A stretch of 64,000 nucleotides of DNA from Erinaceus europaeus (GCF_950295315.1 NC_080180.1:64427411-64491410), one strand, 5' to 3'. Shown: positions 43,343-54,957, numbered from the stretch's first letter. Notes: a model not told the origin generated them from the letters alone. Translations and numbers: made by a program.

Positions 43343-43431
43343 AATACAAGCTGAGGAATATGTACACATATTTAGTCAAATTTTCACTTGACAGAATTTT
43401 CTGTTCTTTTAAATTATATATGGCTCTGAGC

Positions 43432-43450
43432 CCCCCCCCCCCCCCCCCAC
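43432..43450 (+). repeat. Poly(C) run
   Basis: About 18 consecutive C bases, preceded by 'gctctgag'. The complementary strand is a poly(G) run. Length is liable to sequencing or assembly error. Confidence 0.85.
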
Positions 43451-43698
43451 TTAGAATGGCTGTAAAAAAAAGTTGCCTAAAGACTTTCTGGGTTTTATCT
43501 TGACCTTTACAATATGTAAATATGTGTTAAGGAAATCATGGAAAGAGAGTACAACTGTAGAGATAAATCCAAATAAGTCACACAGTAAGATTTTGAGAAG
43601 AAGTACCATTACTTTGTACTATTAGAACAATAAGTTAGTCTTCCTTAGGTTATATTGATACTCTTAAAAAGTATTTCCATATCTTAAAAATATGATTT

Positions 43699-43978
43699 GG
43701 GAGTCGGGCAGTAGTGCACCGGGTTAAACACACTTGGCGCGAAGCACAAGGACCAGTATAAGGATCCCAGTTTAAGCCCCCGGCTCCCCACCTGCAAGGG
43801 AGTCGCTTTACAGGCGGTGAAGCAGGTCTGCAGGCGTCTGTCTTTCTCTCCCCCTCTCTGTCTTCCCCTCCTCTCTCCATTTCCCTCTGTCCTAACAACA
43901 ACGACATCAATAACAACAATAGCTACAACAACAATAAAAAAAACAAAACAATGGCAACAAAAGGGAAAATAAATAATA
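43699..43978 (+). mobile_element. SINE type A, plus strand (first of a pair)
   Basis: A full-length copy starts GGGAGTCGGGCAGTAGTGCA and ends 'caaaagggaaaataaataat'. It is followed 30 bases later by another type A copy in the same orientation. Confidence 0.94.
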
Positions 43979-44009
43979 TAAAAATTTATTTAAAAAAAAG
44001 GAGACAATT

Positions 44010-44292
44010 GGGAGTCGGGCTATAGCGCAGCGGGTTAAGTGCAGGGGGTGCAAAGCACAAGGACCGGCATAAGGATCCCGGTTCGTACCCCGGCTCCCCA
44101 CCTGCAGGGGAGTCGCTTCACAGGTGGTGAAGCAGGTCTGCAGGTGTCTGTCTTTCTCTCCCCCTCTCTGTCTTCCCCTCCTCTCTCCATTTCTCTCTGT
44201 CCTATCCAACAACGACGACAACAACAATAATAACTACAACAATAAAACAAGGGCAACAAAAGGGAATAAATAAATAAAATAAAATAAGAAAA
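44010..44292 (+). mobile_element. SINE type A, plus strand (second of a pair)
   Basis: A near-consensus copy is flanked by GAGACAATT (44001-44009 and 44299-44307). The head GGGAGTCGGGCTATAGCGCA and an intact B-box region suggest youth. Confidence 0.94.
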
Positions 44293-44399
44293 AAAAAAGA
44301 GACAATTATATCTAGCCATATTGCAAAGGGAAGAAAGCATTGTTTCTCAATATTTATATTTTTCAATGAAACCAGAAGGTTGGAGGGCAGCCATGAATC

Positions 44400-44830
44400 A
44401 TGCCTCTGACTGCTAGTGATGTAAGCCCCTCTGGAAGAAGCCCGGGGAGCCTGGTCTGTCACCCCGTGTCTTCTTGCAGGCAGCCAACTTTCTTCCACTT
44501 CAGCCTTTCTTCTTTGGACCCTGGCCAGCCTTCCCCAAGACTTCACAGGGCTGAGGAAGTAGTATTGATCTTCCTTTTGAACCAGTCTCTGGCCAAGTGG
44601 GCCCCTCCTTCCCTGGCTTTGAATGGAGGCACTGGAGTAAACCAGCTGCAGCACTTGGAGGTAGAATTGCTGCTTTGCTGTGGGCCTGAGCTGCATCCCA
44701 ACAACTGCAAATCAAAAGGGGAAGTGGCAGTGAGGACAGGCCCTCCTTTCAGGGAAGATGCACATTCAAGGGCTTCCAAAAGAATCCTCTTGGGAAACAG
44801 GCAATTGGCTTGTTAGAGCAAGGAAGGGAG
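44400..44830. other. GC-richer unique island with open frames on both strands
   Basis: The base composition is clearly higher in G+C than its surroundings. Open frames of 138 codons (plus, 44400-44816) and 164 codons (minus, running into the SINE) coexist. None has a recognisable domain, and overlapping frames on both strands are expected by chance in a GC-rich stretch. It may be a conserved non-coding element or an unrecognised exon. Confidence 0.4.
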
Positions 44831-45049
44831 ATCCTTATTGTAAGGCCTGCTCTGGTCCTCAGCCCAGATAATGCTTCCTTCTAACAGAGAGCTCTTGGAA
44901 TAACCATACTGTAAAGCTATTGTGTGTGTGTGTGTGTGTTGAAATTATACGGCGACTGTAATGCACACGTGCACACATGCTATACATATAGATATTTTTC
45001 ACCTCTGTATTTTATATGCATTCTAAATCAACCTTGAAATGAAAATGCC

Positions 45050-45122
45050 CCAGGTCTTTAATGCAGAGTAATTAATGTTAATTAAATGTATTAATTTCAA
45101 TGTTTACGCTATCATTTTAGGA
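45050..45122. other. TAAT-rich patch in unique sequence
   Basis: Within about 70 bases the string TAATTAATGTTAATTAAATG and further TTAAT cores occur. Dense TAAT/ATTA cores are typical of homeodomain binding sites, but such density also arises in AT-rich DNA by chance. Confidence 0.3.
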
Positions 45123-45752
45123 AGGCAGAGCCATCTGTTAGGTTAGTATGGAGAACTGCGCAACTCTAGCATATAGTCTGTTATGTACATGAATCTATAA
45201 GCACAGTCTTTCACTATTCCTATCTCCCAGCTTTCTTCACCGAAAAAATAGAAGAGACTAGGATAGGAAGAAAATACAATTCTGAAGTGGAATCCAGCAG
45301 AATCTGGATCCTGGTATCCTGCAGTCTGCTCCGGGGAGGTGCCTTAGCCTTGCCTGCCTGGTCTTTCCTCTTTGCAAATAATCACCATAATGAGGTTGTC
45401 TTCTGAGAGCCACATGATAAGTACTAGCAGCTAGTCTGTGTTTTAACAGCATTGGCTACTCACAAGTTCTATATTCCAAAAAGGTAGAACAAGAGGTATA
45501 GACCTTATAAAATTACCAAAAAAAGAAAGGTGATTTAATCCATTTAGAATGTACTGAAGTTGGAAGGCAGCTATACTTAGCAATATACAACTAGATATGT
45601 AAACAAATAAACAGAACACAGAAATTTATAGAGTGATTTATGAAGGCTATGTAATCTTAGAGAATCAGATATTTAGTTAAAGTCCTGTCTGTGAAATATA
45701 TGAGAATTTAAATCTTGTGTACACTGGACACTGAATGAGTCCCAGCAGATTT

Positions 45753-45950
45753 CTTTTCTTTTTTTTTTCATTATTGGATTAAATGTTTACAGTCAATAGT
45801 AAACTACAATAGTCTGTACATGTATAACATTTCCACATAACAATACAACCCTCACTAGCCCCTCCTCTGCCATCATTTTCCAGACCTGAACCCTCCCCTC
45901 CACCCCAGAGCCTTTTACTTTGGTGCAAGACACCAGCTCTCATCCACATT
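45753..45950 (-). mobile_element. L1 3' end, minus strand, with target duplication
   Basis: A 198-bp 5'-truncated L1 3' UTR has its A-tail as the T-run at 45758. It is flanked by CAGCAGATTT (45743-45752 and 45951-45960). It shares its end with the L1 at 13.7 kb. Confidence 0.87.
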
Positions 45951-45960
45951 CAGCAGATTT

Positions 45961-47079
45961 CAGTTATTTCTACATCACCATGGAGTAATTATCCATCGCT
46001 CATCACCTAACACACACAGGCCCCATCCCAGGTCTGAGAAGCTGTTATTCAATCAAAAGCCCTGTCCCAATGCAACTTCACCCTTAAGATGACTAACGGG
46101 TTGCAACATTTTCTGACATGGGATTGTTACAGTTTTCTTAAAACAGGTGTGTGCTACAGAGTTAGAGACTTTCTCCTTGTCTCTATTTTGCATTTCATCA
46201 GAAATGAAAGATCATCCCTATAAGTCTAGAGAATGGTGAGGTCTAATCTAATGGATACCCACTGACTTAAGCATGATGCCAATCAAATAGTTGGAAGTAT
46301 TTGAAAATTCTGAGACTGGTTTTCATCCCCAACTGATCAATCCAAAATCTCCAGCCATCCGCAGTTTAGTGAAATTTCCCTGGGGCGAGGAGGTGGAAGA
46401 TGTGCCTGGGTTGAAGAGTCTCTAGTCAAGGAATCGACTCCATCAAAGCACTTTTTCCCTGACTGAACACACTTAGAAGGCTTCAAGCAAGCAAAACCAA
46501 GAATAAGAGAATAAGGAATCCCAACATGAAATCCACACAGAACCTTAGTCTAAAGCCCATCTATGTTTCAAGGATTCATGAGTCCTAGCGGGGAACTAAA
46601 ACTCTAAGAGGACTTTACTCTAAGGAAACATATCTGAACCCTCCCAAAAGCATCAACAAGGCCAAGAAACAGCTAAACTTTACTTGCTAGGGCTGATGTT
46701 AGTACCAGGAGTGCAGGACTGTGTACTTCTGGTAACTGTATGTCTGTCTCCTCTGGTCTTAAGGGACAGAGAGGATAGGGCTAAATAGAGGTAACCTTTT
46801 GGACCCTTCACCCTTAAGGCTACTCAGATTCAAGCAAAGCAAAGTGCTGTTATAGATTGGACATGGCTAGGTGTGACATTCTACTTGAAATCTTAACTTA
46901 TGATTCAAGATTGCGTTTGCTATCCAAGCCAGATGGTCATAGTGCATGGTAATTTAAATGCCAATAAAGAAATGGTCATATAACTAGAGTAATTCAAAAG
47001 TCTATATAGCAATATGTGACAAATAAGATATTTGAAGTTTGCATTTTCACTGCTCTTTGAAGATAGTTGTATTTGTGCA

Positions 47080-47080
<1 letters not shown>
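45961..47080. other. Unique sequence, no gene seen
   Basis: About 1.1 kb has no SINE and no recognisable coding frame. Confidence 0.5.

Positions 47081-47082
<2 letters not shown>

Positions 47083-47132
<50 letters not shown>
47083..47132 (+). repeat. (TG)n microsatellite, about 25 units
   Basis: A perfect TG dinucleotide run of about 50 bases. Confidence 0.96.
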
Positions 47133-47133
<1 letters not shown>

Positions 47134-47254
47134 TTTGAGGATAATGACAGGAAATACATGGTTTAATTTTTCAGAAATTATGCTGTGTGTAAAAAATAAG
47201 TCAATAAATAAATAATGCCAAACCAGGTGTGCTGAGACCTGACTCTGGGGCAAA

Positions 47255-47594
47255 TGTTGTTAAAATTCGGATGGTTCTTGCCGGGCGGGTCTAGCTTCAC
47301 AGGCAGGTAACAGAGACGCGGAGACAACGGCTGGGCAGGGCAGCTGTATTTCTTTATTCAGGAACAACGATTCACAAACTAAGACAAACTAATCACCAAA
47401 CAGAACTCTGCTGTCTCTTTGCGGCGGCGCAAGCACTCTCTCTCTTACTCTGGAACTCAGGAACTCTCCAACTCTCTCACTCTGGAACTCTGGCGGGTTT
47501 TCTAAGGGCGGGGCCAAGCGGGCCGCGAAATTAACAGGACTGATGCAATTCTTTTGGCGGGGGAGAACTAGAACCCAATGTAAAGCATACAACA
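47255..47594 (-). mobile_element. Solo LTR, family 1, second copy, minus strand
   Basis: The 340-bp copy reads TGTTGTATGC... to ...TTTTAACAACA on the minus strand, flanked by perfect GGCAAA duplications (47249-47254, 47595-47600). AATAAA lies at 47353-47358 (minus). It is the same family as the LTR at 27.9 kb but with a contracted internal minisatellite. No internal sequence remains. Confidence 0.9.
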
Positions 47595-47862
47595 GGCAAA
47601 GTGTAAGGTAATGAGAAAGAGAGAGAGGGCGCAGAGAGTCTTCAGGAAAGGTAAACTAAAGTGAAACAAGGCAACAGGAATCCTGCCATGTTCCTGAGCA
47701 GAAGGAGGAGCTGGTGGAACTGCAGGGGCAGACATACTTGAGATGAACAGCAACAGTGCTTAGTGCTGAGTCCAGGAGGAAGACAATGAAGCAGGTCAAG
47801 GGGCCGTCTTTAACATCCCATCGAATATGCCTGCATTATTTAAACCTTTAAAATTCAGAAGT

Positions 47863-48225
47863 TGTTGGTATGCTTCTAGTTCTGCTTCTGGGATCTAGTT
47901 CTGCTTCTGTTACATTGCTTGACATTGTGGTCTATTTACATGGTCTTTTCTGTTACATTGGTTTGGTCTCACCACCCCACCTCTGGGAGATTTGGTTTAA
48001 CCCTTGCTAGTTTCACCTTCTTCCTTCTCCCCGCCCCCTATCCTAGTACTTCCTGAGTTCCTGACGCTGCCGCCGGAGGAGAAAGATGGAGGAGCACATG
48101 GTGTGGTGATGAGGTGTTGGACTGTTTGCCTGCTGGTGAATAAAGATTAAACTGCGTTCTCAGCTCAGCTACGAGTTTCTGGTCATCTGTTACCCGCCCG
48201 TGAAGCCAGCCCAGCAAAAACAACA
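47863..48225 (+). mobile_element. Solo LTR, related family 2, plus strand
   Basis: It starts TGTTGGTATGCTTCTAG and ends GCAAAAACAACA, with AATAAA at 48139-48144. The U5 end 'tgttacccgcccgtgaagccagcccagca' is clearly related to family 1 ('ccgccgtgaagctagacccgcccggca'). Flanks AGAAGT and GAAAGT may be a degenerate 6-bp duplication. It lies 270 bp from a family 1 LTR but in the opposite orientation. Confidence 0.75.
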
Positions 48226-48470
48226 GAAAGTCCTCAATAAATCCCTATTGTGGAAAAAAAAAAAAAAAAACCTCAGAAGTAACCTTAAATTACAAAAGAT
48301 TTTCATTTTTCAAAACGTAACTTGTCTGTCGAACTTAGTATCTAAAGGTGTATATACTTCCATTTAGAAGTTGATCTATAGTCTCAGGCGCTTGTTTTTT
48401 AATGGGGTAGAGTACATTTTTATTCTGAAAATGTGCTCAATTTAGTTGGTATTTCTAATTGTTAGTGCTC

Positions 48471-48718
48471 CTTAGAAAGTGAAATAAATAAGGTGAGTCT
48501 TCTTCATATTAAGCGTTCGATATTTCACCACTAATTACCGTCCTGGCTATAGGTTTTGCACACTTGTGTCTTCTTAGATTATTGGGGAAGTTCCCTTAGA
48601 AAGTGAAATAAATAAGGTGAGTCTTCTTCATATTAAGCGTTCGATATTTCACCACTAATTACCATCCTGGCTATAGGTTTTGCACACTTGTGTCTTCTCA
48701 GATTATTGGGGAAGTTCC
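48471..48718. repeat. 124-bp tandem duplication, two copies
   Basis: Unit 1 (48471-48594) and unit 2 (48595-48718) differ at only two positions that I can see (ACCGTCC/ACCATCC and TTCTTAGA/TTCTCAGA). This is about 98% identity, so the duplication is recent or gene-converted. The unit is not a known repeat and has no coding frame. Confidence 0.95.
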
Positions 48719-48729
48719 CTTCTTCTCTT

Positions 48730-50310
48730 AGTATGCTGTGAATTTTAAGGAGAATTGGTTGTAACTTTTTCAGTTTCTTCTTCTCCGCCCACTGAAATAT
48801 TTTTTGGAAACAGCTTTACATTAACTGATGTTACTCGGCTAAAACGTGATTCGTACACTCCAAGTAACTACTGGTACCCATAACCTAGTCAATATTTTAT
48901 TTATGAAATAAATATTTTATTTATGAAATGTTATTTATGAAATATAATAATATTATATTAATAGTTTGATGTAAAAGTGAAAATATTAATTTGTATAACT
49001 GTAGGTGTTGGGTGTTAGGAGACAGTTCATCCACCATAAGCCAGCATGAGGCCAGAGGTTCCAGCCATCACATGGAAGACTGGCGTGGTTCTATGGATGG
49101 GAAATTCTAAAGTATAAACACTATTGCTTAAAATGTGTGCTCTCCTTGGAATGGTTCCCTTTATAATGCTTTTCTTTGTACCAGGGAAAGGGTAATTAAT
49201 ATCCCATTTAATTCATTTCTGAAGACAATACCTTACTGTGTAAATTCATAGAAAATATAATCATACAGGCATTCACCATGTTTACAAAAACTATTTTATA
49301 AGAGGAGAGCTTTGAGAGTAACCTGAAAATGGTTGCTGGATAAGCCATGGCTAGGTAATCCCAGGAAAGCCAAATACTCATTCTATCAACAAAAGCACAT
49401 TTTGCCTCTGGAAAAGCTAAGGGCAGACATTTCCCCTGCAGACTTAAGAGTCCTAAGTACCGTGCAGATGAAAATTTTAGTAGATTAAACGTCAGTGGAA
49501 TGCATAAACATTTCAATTGCTCGTATTTTGAGGAGGTTCAGTTCCAGTGCTGCGCATGATAAGGACAGGGTACTCAGATGTAGGGATATGTTGAAGAGAT
49601 CAGCAGACCTTTTTCATTGAAAGCAGGACTTGAAGCCACCTATTTTATTATTATTATTTTTTTTTACTATACACAGTAGACTGCTGCCTGGTCTGTGATT
49701 CCCAGAAGGACTGGAGCACTGTTCACCGCTCACTGTTCTCACAGAATGCGACATTTCCCGCCGGCTTGGCCCACACTGCCACCCCCAGATGCCTTCATCA
49801 TCAAATTGTCAGAGAGAGATGTAAACATGCAAGCATGGGCAGTCACCTCTGCCCACCCTCTTCTCTCTCAAGCACTGACTCCCTTCTGGTCTCGGACTAT
49901 CCCTGACCTCTGTACAGGCTGTAGAATATAATACGTGGGTGACAAAGAAAATGTTCCCTCCAAGAAATGCCCTTTCCATTTGCCATGATAGTCTGGAACA
50001 CGCCCTGTCATTGTAGCTTGGAATGTACAAGGGGTTTGGACACTTATCTGAATATAGTTTGGGGGGGGGGGAATTAATGCCTACAGGCTTCATATCTACT
50101 GATGCTAATACTGCGATATACATACTAATGGTACCTTGCTATAATGTCTTTAATCTAGTTCAGTTACTTTGAGTTCAAACAGTAAGAATTCAAATAGTAA
50201 GGGTAAATGTTCTACTGAATTCCAGAGGAAACTTCTGCCCAGTTCTCCTGTCCTGTGCGTATTTACACACATCACACACAGTTTCATTTCTTCTACTTAA
50301 GATTTTCATT
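48730..50310. other. Unique sequence with one type D SINE remnant
   Basis: No gene is seen. A possible tRNA-like SINE remnant lies at 49005-49125 ('gttgggtgttaggagacagttcatcc', 'ccagaggttccagccatcac'). A G-run of about 10 is at 50062. 'tttatgaaataaatatttta' repeats occur near 48900. Confidence 0.5.
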
Positions 50311-50311
50311 T

Positions 50312-50519
50312 TTTATTTTTTTGTATTTATTTATTGGGTAGAGGCGGTCAGAAATGGAGAGGGAAGGGGGTGATAGAGAAGGAGAGAGACAGAGAGACAC
50401 CGGCAGCCCTGCTCCACCACTCATGAAGCTTTCCCCCTGCAGGTGGGGACTGGAGGCTCAAACCCGGGTTCTTATGCATTGTAACATGTGCTCAACCAGG
50501 TGTGCAGCCACCCGGCCCC
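50312..50519 (-). mobile_element. SINE type B, minus strand
   Basis: 'tttgtatttatttattgggtagaggc', a purine tract, 'ccctgctccaccactcatgaagctttccccctgcaggtgggg', 'ggctcaaacccgggttc' and 'ctcaaccaggtgtgcagccacc' give the reversed type B order. Confidence 0.87.
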
Positions 50520-50651
50520 AGACTTTGTACTTTAGCTAGAGTGACTGTTTTCATCTCAAAGGTGCCTGCTACTCATTGGAGCTCTCTGGCATTTTTCTCT
50601 CTGCGCATACAACTTATGTTTGTGGGATGTGCCCACAAAAACAATGAGCAT

Positions 50652-50920
50652 GGAGTCGGGCGGTAGTGCAGCGGGTTAAGTGCAGGTGGCGCAAAGGGCA
50701 AGGACCATAAGGATCCCAGTTCGAGCCCCCAGCTCCCCACCTGCAGGGGAGTCACTTCACAGGCGGTGAAGCAGGTCTGCAGGTGTCTGTCTTTCTCTCC
50801 CCCTCTCTGTCTTTCCCTCCTCTCTCCATTTCTCTCGGTCCTATCCAACAACAATGACATCAACAACAACAATAATAAAACAACAAGGGCAACAAAAGGG
50901 AAAATAAATAATGAAAAACT
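50652..50920 (+). mobile_element. SINE type A, plus strand
   Basis: A full-length copy starts GGAGTCGGGCGGTAGTGCAG and ends 'gggcaacaaaagggaaaataaata'. Its head is close to the consensus of the window's copies. Confidence 0.94.
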
Positions 50921-51372
50921 AATAAAATGAAAACAGTGAACATGAGGAAACATATTCAAGTTTCTGGACAAATTAGATTCTGAGGATTTCATTCACCAAT
51001 GTATTTTGCTTGTGGTTTTTTTTTAAAACTCCCACTTGCATTTGTGCACAGCACCAGGGGTCCTCAGTGTCACAGAGCCAGACCTGCCTCTGCACTTGCA
51101 GGGTTCCCATGGCAGCCACACCACATCAGTAGGGCAGCACCGTCCCAGGCAGGATGGACCATGCCAACTCCCTTCCTCAGCAGTAGAGGAACAACCCAGC
51201 ACTGGGGGAAGTCTGTGCCTTGCTCTGAAGAGGTAAAATATGAAAGTGCTATCAAAGCATTTCAAACTTTCAATGCCTAAGAAGCAACACAGGTTTTAAT
51301 GGGCACTCAGTCACCACATTCTAATTGTCTCCAGAGTAAGGTTTCTGACACCTCCTGATTATATATATATCT

Positions 51373-51602
51373 TAAAGCTTTATTCAGTTTGAAAGGGCAG
51401 AGAGAAATTGAGAGGAAAGGGAAAGAGAGTAGATGAGAGACACCTGCAGCCCCGCTTCACCACTTGTGGGGCTTCGTTGCTGTTCATTGAGAGAGAGAGA
51501 AGGAGAGGGGGAGACTAGAACTGACGCTTCCCTCAAAGTGGTGGGAGCCAGCCTCAAACCTGGGTTGTGCCCATGGCAGAGCAGCCTGCTTCCCACTGAA
51601 AT
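51373..51602 (-). mobile_element. Diverged SINE with internal rearrangement, minus strand
   Basis: A purine tract and 'acctgcagccccgcttcaccacttgtgg' are followed by a second purine tract (GAGAGAGAGAAGGAGAGGGGG), then 'tcaaacctgggttgtgc'. It looks like a SINE with an insertion or two merged fragments. Confidence 0.65.
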
Positions 51603-52007
51603 AGCTGAACTGGTTTTCTGGGCTGGGTCTAACGTTTGTGATCATTTAAGGAGACTGGAGAATCTCATGTGACAGTCATGATGGAGACACAGGTGGCAAC
51701 ACAAAACTGTTCATTTTCACCGGGTTTTCTTAAGCCCCGCCTCTAGAGACACGTAAAGGTGAATGATGCTCACACAGAGACTGAAGACCCACATGGACAC
51801 AAAAATTGAATTCTTCTGAAAAGGCAAGCTCCAGGGGCTACAGAAAGAGCTCTGTGGGTGGACTGTGTGCCCTTCCATGAGGTAGGTCCAGGCAGCTCTT
51901 AGGGGAGGTGCCAGGGCTCTGCTGTCTCACCCTGTGTGCCCGTGTCTGAAGGAAAAATTCACCGGGAGTAGCAAACCCACACATGTGTGAGGCCCCAGGC
52001 CACCCAC

Positions 52008-52060
52008 CACCACACACACACACACACACACGCACGCACACGCACACACACACACACGTC
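52008..52060 (+). repeat. (AC)n microsatellite
   Basis: An imperfect CA dinucleotide run with CGCACG interruptions, about 50 bases. Confidence 0.93.
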
Positions 52061-54218
52061 AATCTTCAGTTTTATTCATGGTGACTAAATGATGAGCTTT
52101 AGAATCAATATCCTTTATAAGGGACAAAAATATGATTCCTGTGTTACAAAACATCAGGAACTACTGCAAGTAGACATGGGCAAACTGAACGGAAATGAGA
52201 GGTCATCGGTGAAACGCACATTCTCCCCAGTGACATAATTAATATTGTCTAACTTCTAGACATATAATCAGAACTGGTAAAATATAATAATTTCAAACCA
52301 GTAATAAACTGCCTATCCAATTTGAAGGTAACTCAAGTCAAATTGTTTGATTTTGTGATCTGTCTTAAATGAGTGTTTTAAGAACATTTCAAATAGAAGC
52401 ATAAAAAATGTAATTTTCTGAAGTGCCTTCCAAAACTCTCTCTCAGACACAATTATAAATCACGGAGTTTGAGATCGGTCCATATTCACCTTGGAACATT
52501 CAAAAGTTAATTCATTTTTATTTTCTGAAGATTGTTTTGACCTAGAAAATCTCACTTGCTTGCCTCTTGAAATTCACTTTAATTTTTGAATGCAGTGTAC
52601 CAAATCCCCCCCCACCCAATCCTTCTTCTACATTTATTTACCAAAAAAAAAAAAAAACAGGAGAAGAAGAAAGAAAGAACCTATAAGATCATAACTCCAC
52701 TGCCATGTCCTTTAAAGGGCCGTGTAACACTTCTGAGTAGCTGTCATCTGAGAAATATCAGGACTTTTCTTTTCTGAGCTGCCTGCAGATGTTTCTTCTG
52801 TCTTCTCAGTAGGACATTCCTCTCCTCTCTCTTCCCTTTATTTTCCACTCCGGTTTCAAAACACTTCTCTCTGAAATGATTAGGTTTCTGTGTGATATAT
52901 CCGGTGTAATCTATATGCTGCAGCGCCCTCAGCAAATTTCCTTCCTGAAAACTCCTTCGAAAAACAAAACAAAATAAAGCAAGCAAACAAACAAAAAAAC
53001 CAGAGGAGGCTTATAGCAGAAGGTATATTATTTACCCTGTCTTTTGGTCAACTTAAGACGAGGAGGAAGCATCCTGCAGAAAACACTGTGTCTGGCCGAG
53101 CTGGCTCTGCCCCTTGGTATATTCAGGGGCTCATTCTTCAACTGCCAGCTGGCTTGATGTTTTACTCGAACGTCTAAATAAAGGCTTGGTAGTCCTTTGC
53201 CTGGTGCTCCCTTAGTCTTCAAGACCAAATTTGTGGATTGCTTTTAAAAGTCAATTTGAACACCCCAGCCCTTGGTAAAGACTAAATTAAAAACAGCTTG
53301 AGCAGAGTGGAATATGACAAAATAATAGTTCCAGGAGATTTAGAGATACTGTCAGAAATTGTGCTGAAGTTGGAGGTAACAATTGAAAGGTTATTTCCAA
53401 GGAACTTGCTGTTCTCATTTTAATGCTAATGAACCTAGAATATTAGGCTAGGGGAGTTAATCTGTATTCAGGGCATTCTAATAAATTAAATGAAAAAGGT
53501 GCAGATCTAATGCAACTTGCAAATGCTGGTTTCAATAATTGTCACATCAGCGGGAGTATTTATCTAATCAGCACTGCTAAATTTACCTGCCTCACTGATA
53601 CTGCCTTTCTCTTTGTCACATCATTTCCCTGGAATTTTAGTCAAGCTGAGGAAGTCCCCACTTCAGTCACTGGAGATTTCATAGAAAGGAATTTATCAGA
53701 AGGGAGAAAGTCCTCTAAGGCTTTCCTTATCATAATCCTTTTATTTTCTTATCTGAAGCATTTAGGAATGTATGCCCCTTTATTTCCTATTCTTTCAGGA
53801 ATTTTTTTGTTTGGGGGGGGGGGCGGGGAATGTGTATTGACAGCATCTTTCAAAACTTTCCTGACCCTAAGGAATATATTCTCTAGCTCAAGGATTTCCA
53901 TCTTACCTTCCCTGGTGAATTTCACTCAGACACCCCTGCTAATGTCCCATGCGGATTCCCTTTTCTTTCAGTCTCACCAAATCGTTGCCTCTACTACTGG
54001 AGTGTGGCATAATGTCTTTCAATATAGCTCAAATGCATTACTCAAAGAATGTCTATGCAATATCTGATAGATATGTAGGGTAAGAAGGAATCGGCCCAGG
54101 CATCAGCCAATGCCCTCTGGGCCACAGAGGGCACAGAGGGAGCAATAGACAGGCACATGTGTAGAGGAGTCTGTTGTACCCCAGATCAGACCCTTGACAT
54201 GAGTGTCCCCAATTCTTT
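52061..54218. other. SINE-free unique island, 2.1 kb
   Basis: This is the longest stretch without a recognisable insertion. It includes a 185-codon open frame (53510-54067) that runs through a G-run at 53815-53828 and has no known domain; I do not call it a gene. 'ctaataaattaaatg' and 'taatgcaacttgcaaatgctgg' near 53480-53530 are the kind of AT-rich text seen in conserved enhancers, but that is only suggestive. Confidence 0.45.
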
Positions 54219-54221
54219 TTT

Positions 54222-54504
54222 TTTAAGATTTATTTTATTTCTTTATTCCCTTTTGTTACCCTTGTTGTTTTATTGCTGTAGTTATTGTTGTTATTGATAT
54301 TATTGTTGGATAGGACAGAGAGAAATGGAGAGAGGAGGGGAAGACAGAGGGGGAGAGAAAGACAGACACCTGCAGACCTGCTTCACCGCCTGTGAAGCGA
54401 TTCCCCTGCAGATGGAGATTCAGGGGCTCGAAGCAGGATCCTTCAGCCAGTCTTTGCGCTTTACACCACCTGCGCTTAACCCGTTGCACTACCGCCCGAC
54501 TCCC
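54222..54504 (-). mobile_element. SINE type A, minus strand, long target duplication
   Basis: It is flanked by GAGTGTCCCCAATTCTTT (54201-54218 and 54506-54523), a perfect 18-bp repeat. The head ends 'gcactaccgcccgactccc'. Confidence 0.95.
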
Positions 54505-54651
54505 AGAGTGTCCCCAATTCTTTCTGATGTGACTCACACTTTCATGCCAACTTTCAGTTTCTGAAGACTTGTCTGCTTGTTGCTCTCACATAAGATACGA
54601 GAAACCTTTCAGTCTGTCATGGGTGGATGGATTTACAGCATCCACATTCTT

Positions 54652-54934
54652 TTTTTATATATATTTATATTTATTTATTCCCTTTTGTTGCCCTTGTTGT
54701 TTTATTGTTGTAGTTATTATCGTTGTTATTAATGTGATTGTTGTTGGATAGGACGGAGAGATATGGAAAGAAGAGGGGAAGACAGAGAGGGGGAAAGAAA
54801 GACAGACACCTGCAGACCTGCTTCACTTCCTGCAGGTGGGGAGCCAGGGGCTTGAACCGGGATCCTTACGCCAGTCCTTGTGCTTTGCACCACCTGTGCT
54901 TAACCCACTGTGCTACTGCCTGGCCTGACTCCCC
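54652..54934 (-). mobile_element. SINE type A, minus strand
   Basis: A complete tail and linker are present. A deletion removes part of 'gcgactcccctgcagg' ('cacttcctgcaggtgggg'). The end reads 'gctactgcctggcctgactccc'. Confidence 0.9.
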
Positions 54935-54957
54935 CTCATTCTGTTATAAAACATGAC

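Noticed and set aside
44202..44696. 164-codon minus-strand frame
   Set aside because: It extends into the reverse complement of a SINE tail and overlaps an open frame on the other strand.
53150..53225. Possible LTR R/U5 ('aataaaggcttggtagtcc')
   Set aside because: A single AATAAAG followed by a pyrimidine-rich stretch is not enough. I found no TG/CA ends or target duplication.
53510..54067. 185-codon open frame, plus strand
   Set aside because: It has no recognisable domain, runs through a poly(G) tract and starts in unique AT-rich DNA with no splice or promoter support. Conservation data could reopen it.
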